Assembly (NCBI GenBank): GCA_964007475.1 | Contig: OZ023273.1 | Location: 97,878,533-97,942,532, forward strand | Source: Hybos culiciformis | Lineage: Eukaryota; Arthropoda; Insecta; Diptera; Hybotidae | Length of the DNA stretch: 64,000 nucleotides | Direction: 5' to 3' | Shown here: positions 61,150 to 64,000 of the stretch, piece by piece | Layout: each line of letters opens with the position of its first letter | Numbering within the stretch: position 1 is the first letter of the stretch | Translations under genes and position numbers: made by a program | The notes under the pieces: model-generated | Told to the model about the DNA's origin: nothing | Databases searched by the model: none | The model's input: the letters and a program-made list of their open reading frames with translations, nothing else

Positions 61150-63381
61150 TTTATGCTTAATTTTATAACGAAAAAAATTGTTTTCACTACTTGGGCGCAA
61201 ATTAGAATTATGCTATCAACAAAATTCGAAGAAATCGCAATTTTTAATGAAACAATTTGATAAATTTTGATCTCATAAAATTTTGAGATTATCCACGATT
61301 TTATTGTTTATTTATTTTTCTAAAATTATTTTCTAAATCTTTGAAAATTTTAAATGTTTTTTAATTAAGATGAAAATTAATCTAATCAGCAATAATTATT
61401 CGTATTTTTCAATTTATCACAAATAAATATATCATTTTATTTTAAGACCATATTTAAGTAAGTAATTATTATATTTATAAAAAAAAAAATTATCATTATG
61501 TACAATTTTAAGCTTGTTTATTGATATTATTAATATGGTGCTTAAACATTTTAAAAACTATGAAAAATAAACTTCTTTCTTTTAATTAAGACGAAAGCTA
61601 AGTGATATTTTTCTAATAATCTAAGATTATTTCTCATTTAACAAAAATGTTATTTCATTCAAGAAAATTAAGATATATCACCACAAAATTTTAAAATTAA
61701 TGTTCTTGCATCTTTTTTTATCACTAAATTAATATTATTTTTTAATACAATGGACAAGATATTATATTTATTTATTATTTTAATTTATTATGTTAATTTA
61801 AAAAAATTTAACATTATTAACATTATTTTACTAATTTCTTATAACATTATTTTACTAATTTCTTATTATTCTTGAATTATAAGCTCAAACAAAATATTAA
61901 AATTTTTTTGGTGAGATAATGTAAGATAGTTAATAAAAAATTTGCCTACTTTTTCGAAATTAAATTAAATTTTTTAAAACATTAAAATAAGAAGATGAAT
62001 TAAATATTTAAGCACAAAAAAAAAACAAAATTTTAAACCTTGTAATTTTTTTATTCTTTTATTCGAAGGCACCTATTATTTTTAAGTTTAAAATTGGATA
62101 AGTAAAATTATAAAATTAGATATAAAATTAAATTTTGGATTTTCAGTACTTATGAATGTAAAAAATACTAGCATTAGTTTATAGTGATTTGTATACAAAT
62201 TAATTTTTATAAATAGTTTTTTTTACTTTATTTATTATTTTTTGAAAAAAAACTTTTTGACGCTAATGAATTTTTTTTATAATAATTAATGTGTTTGTAT
62301 ATAACCTTAACATTATGGGGTTTGTTTCGTTTAAATTTAAATACAGCTTCATACAGTGCAAACTATTATCTGGGGATGAGATCAATCCAATTTCAATATA
62401 TGACATAGTTAATTTGGTTTTGTAAGAGGGTATGATGTTCAAAAATCATTTGATTCAGATAAAGTACATTTTTAGCATTAAAAAAGTGGATAATCTTAAT
62501 TTTATATGCAAATAATAATTACAAATGGTTTATAAAATAAAGATATTTTTATTAATACTAATTTATTTTATTTGTATTGTTCGTAGTTGGTACATTAATT
62601 TAACATTCAAAAAATATCTTACAGGTACCAAGAATAAACAAAAAGATATATAATAAAATAACTAAGAGTAACTAAATGCATTTTATTATGGGGGAGGCAT
62701 ATTTAATACAATATTGTACTAGAAATAGGACGAAATATATTATTTTGTATTTTGTTTTATAAAAGCTCCTTATCATCACTATAATATTGTCTGATTTTAA
62801 TATTAAGCGATAAACTGAAGTTTTTCGCTATAAATAATTCAAATTTATAATAATCATATATACTGGTGATTTTATTTTTAAATATTTTTTGAATGTTATT
62901 TTTCAAAAAAGAATCATCTAAAAAAAAATTTTTGTTAAGCTCCAAAAATTGTATGAACACTACAAGCACATTTACCTTAAAATAATTTTATTACTTATGT
63001 ATAAATATTTTCGAAATTTGATCTGAACTACTTATGTAAAGTAAATTGAAACAGAATTATGAAAAACCAAAAACATGAAAATAAAAATAATAAGAAAAAT
63101 ATTTCATTCCATATTTATTTTAGTAATATATATAGAAATAAAGATTTAACTTAAAAGTTAACGCATTTGAATACTTTAATGGTTTTTTATTTTCTTAATG
63201 TATTTTTTGTTTAGCTTAATCTGATTATTGGAAATAATGAAATGATCTTAATTTGATTATAATTGGAGCAGTTAATCATACATTACACATAAAATGTGAC
63301 AGAAATTATATTTTAAATACACGCTCTGCGACTTGTATTTGATTCAGTGAAGGCCTATTTCTAAAAAATATAAACTCATAA
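61150..63381. other. TBC1D25 3'UTR and AT-rich flank
   Basis: AATAAA occurs at about 61422 and again near 61566; either could end the transcript. Nothing else recognised. Confidence 0.5.
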
Positions 63382-63480
63382 CTAGTATCCAAGCTCCATT
63401 CTCATTTTAAAAAAGGATTCGAATTCATAATTCGGCAAAGTTGTCATTACAAATGGTTCACAATATTTTTCCATATTTTC
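63382..63480 (-). CDS. Candidate terminal exon of an unidentified gene
   Basis: A strong acceptor (ATTCTTTCAG) at 63481-63490 on the minus strand is followed by 32 codons and a TAG stop: ENMEKYCEPFVMTTLPNYEF, then ESFFKMRMELGY. The residue composition is that of a real, conserved-looking C-terminus, unlike the Lys/Asn/Ile-rich chance frames around it. I do not recognise the family. Upstream exons would lie to the right, possibly past the window end, where a GTAAGT donor sits at about 63957-63962. Confidence 0.35.
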   Translation of the reverse strand, partial: ENMEKYCEPFVMTTLPNYEFESFFKMRMELGY

Positions 63481-63490
63481 CTGAAAGAAT

Positions 63491-64000
63491 AAAATACTAT
63501 TTTATGTATATATATATATATATATATGCTATAGCTAAATTCTAATTTTATAAATCATAAAACTTTTTTGTAGTTAAATTTTTTATGTTATTTAAAAGCG
63601 TAAATTCGTTCGAAGAAAAAAGAAATTATCCAAACAAGAGCATTCAAATTTCAAGATTATACTAGTTATTACATCAAAAAAAAATTATACATTTCAACTT
63701 AAATTTTAGAAATTCTAGAATGAACTAGATAGTTCTTTGTAAGATAAGGATAAGATAGTAATTACTAAAGATGGAAGAATTTATTATAAACGCCCAATTG
63801 GTAATTAATTTTTTCCTTTTTATATTTTACTATTTCAAAACCAAATTACATTATAAACTGGGCAAGTCTGACGGCGATTTCTAATGAATTACATTAAATA
63901 GCATGGATAAAATTTATTGATAAGTACATTATTATATAAAATTTTTGTTTTGTTGTACTTACAAAGATATTTATGTTTTTTGCATTTCTTCTTTCTGATG
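63491..64000. other. AT-rich sequence at the window end
   Basis: An AT dinucleotide run at about 63508-63528. Possible intron or exon of the gene above; not resolved. Confidence 0.4.

Noticed and set aside
63766..63800. Plus-strand start exon MEEFIINAQL followed by GTAATT
   Set aside because: Ten codons only, no matching downstream exon or known family; too weak to list.

Overview
The window is nuclear DNA from an arthropod, most likely an insect. It is strongly AT-rich, has short introns with GT-AG (and one GC-AG) splice sites, and carries insect-type LINE, Ty3/Gypsy, Tc1/mariner, pogo and hAT sequences. The species cannot be fixed from the sequence. Only two conserved host genes can be reconstructed, both in the right third. 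All other coding signal is transposon-derived.

Layout. 0-16 kb: gene-empty AT-rich DNA with non-autonomous DNA transposons (484-2556, 2152-2289, 4712-5561, 12367-13154, 13669-14182), a 178-bp hairpin family in two opposite copies, and an internally deleted Tc1/mariner copy (9671-10510). 17.8-23.1 kb: a tRNA-headed SINE-like piece, a LINE fragment and two foldback elements whose arms are unrelated short repeats but which share a GC-rich hairpin core. 23-34 kb: a decayed pogo/Tigger transposase, a second LINE fragment, and a TIR element at 32023-33140. 34.1-37.8 kb: a young Ty3/Gypsy element with LTRs that look identical, a 4-bp target duplication, and one open frame that has lost RT, RNase H and the integrase core in frame. 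37.9-45.6 kb: MITEs, an extreme 12-bp minisatellite, and hAT-like elements with clean 8-bp target duplications.

47.4-61.2 kb: RAB14 on the minus strand (five coding exons, 216 aa) and, head to head with it about 6.3 kb away, TBC1D25/OATL1 on the plus strand (four coding exons, about 1148 aa). Rab14 is an endosome/Golgi trafficking GTPase. TBC1D25 is a Rab GTPase-activating protein tied to autophagosome maturation in vertebrates. They belong to the same broad trafficking machinery, but nothing in the sequence shows that they act on each other. The space between them holds nested hAT-like elements and a 2-kb cluster of alternately inverted repeats. The last 2.8 kb is TBC1D25 3' flank plus a possible terminal exon of an unidentified minus-strand gene.

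The most unusual structure is the pair of foldback elements at 18.5-19.1 and 21.7-22.9 kb: palindromic minisatellite arms around a GC-rich hairpin, one of them a perfect 65-bp inverted repeat with a 4-nt loop.
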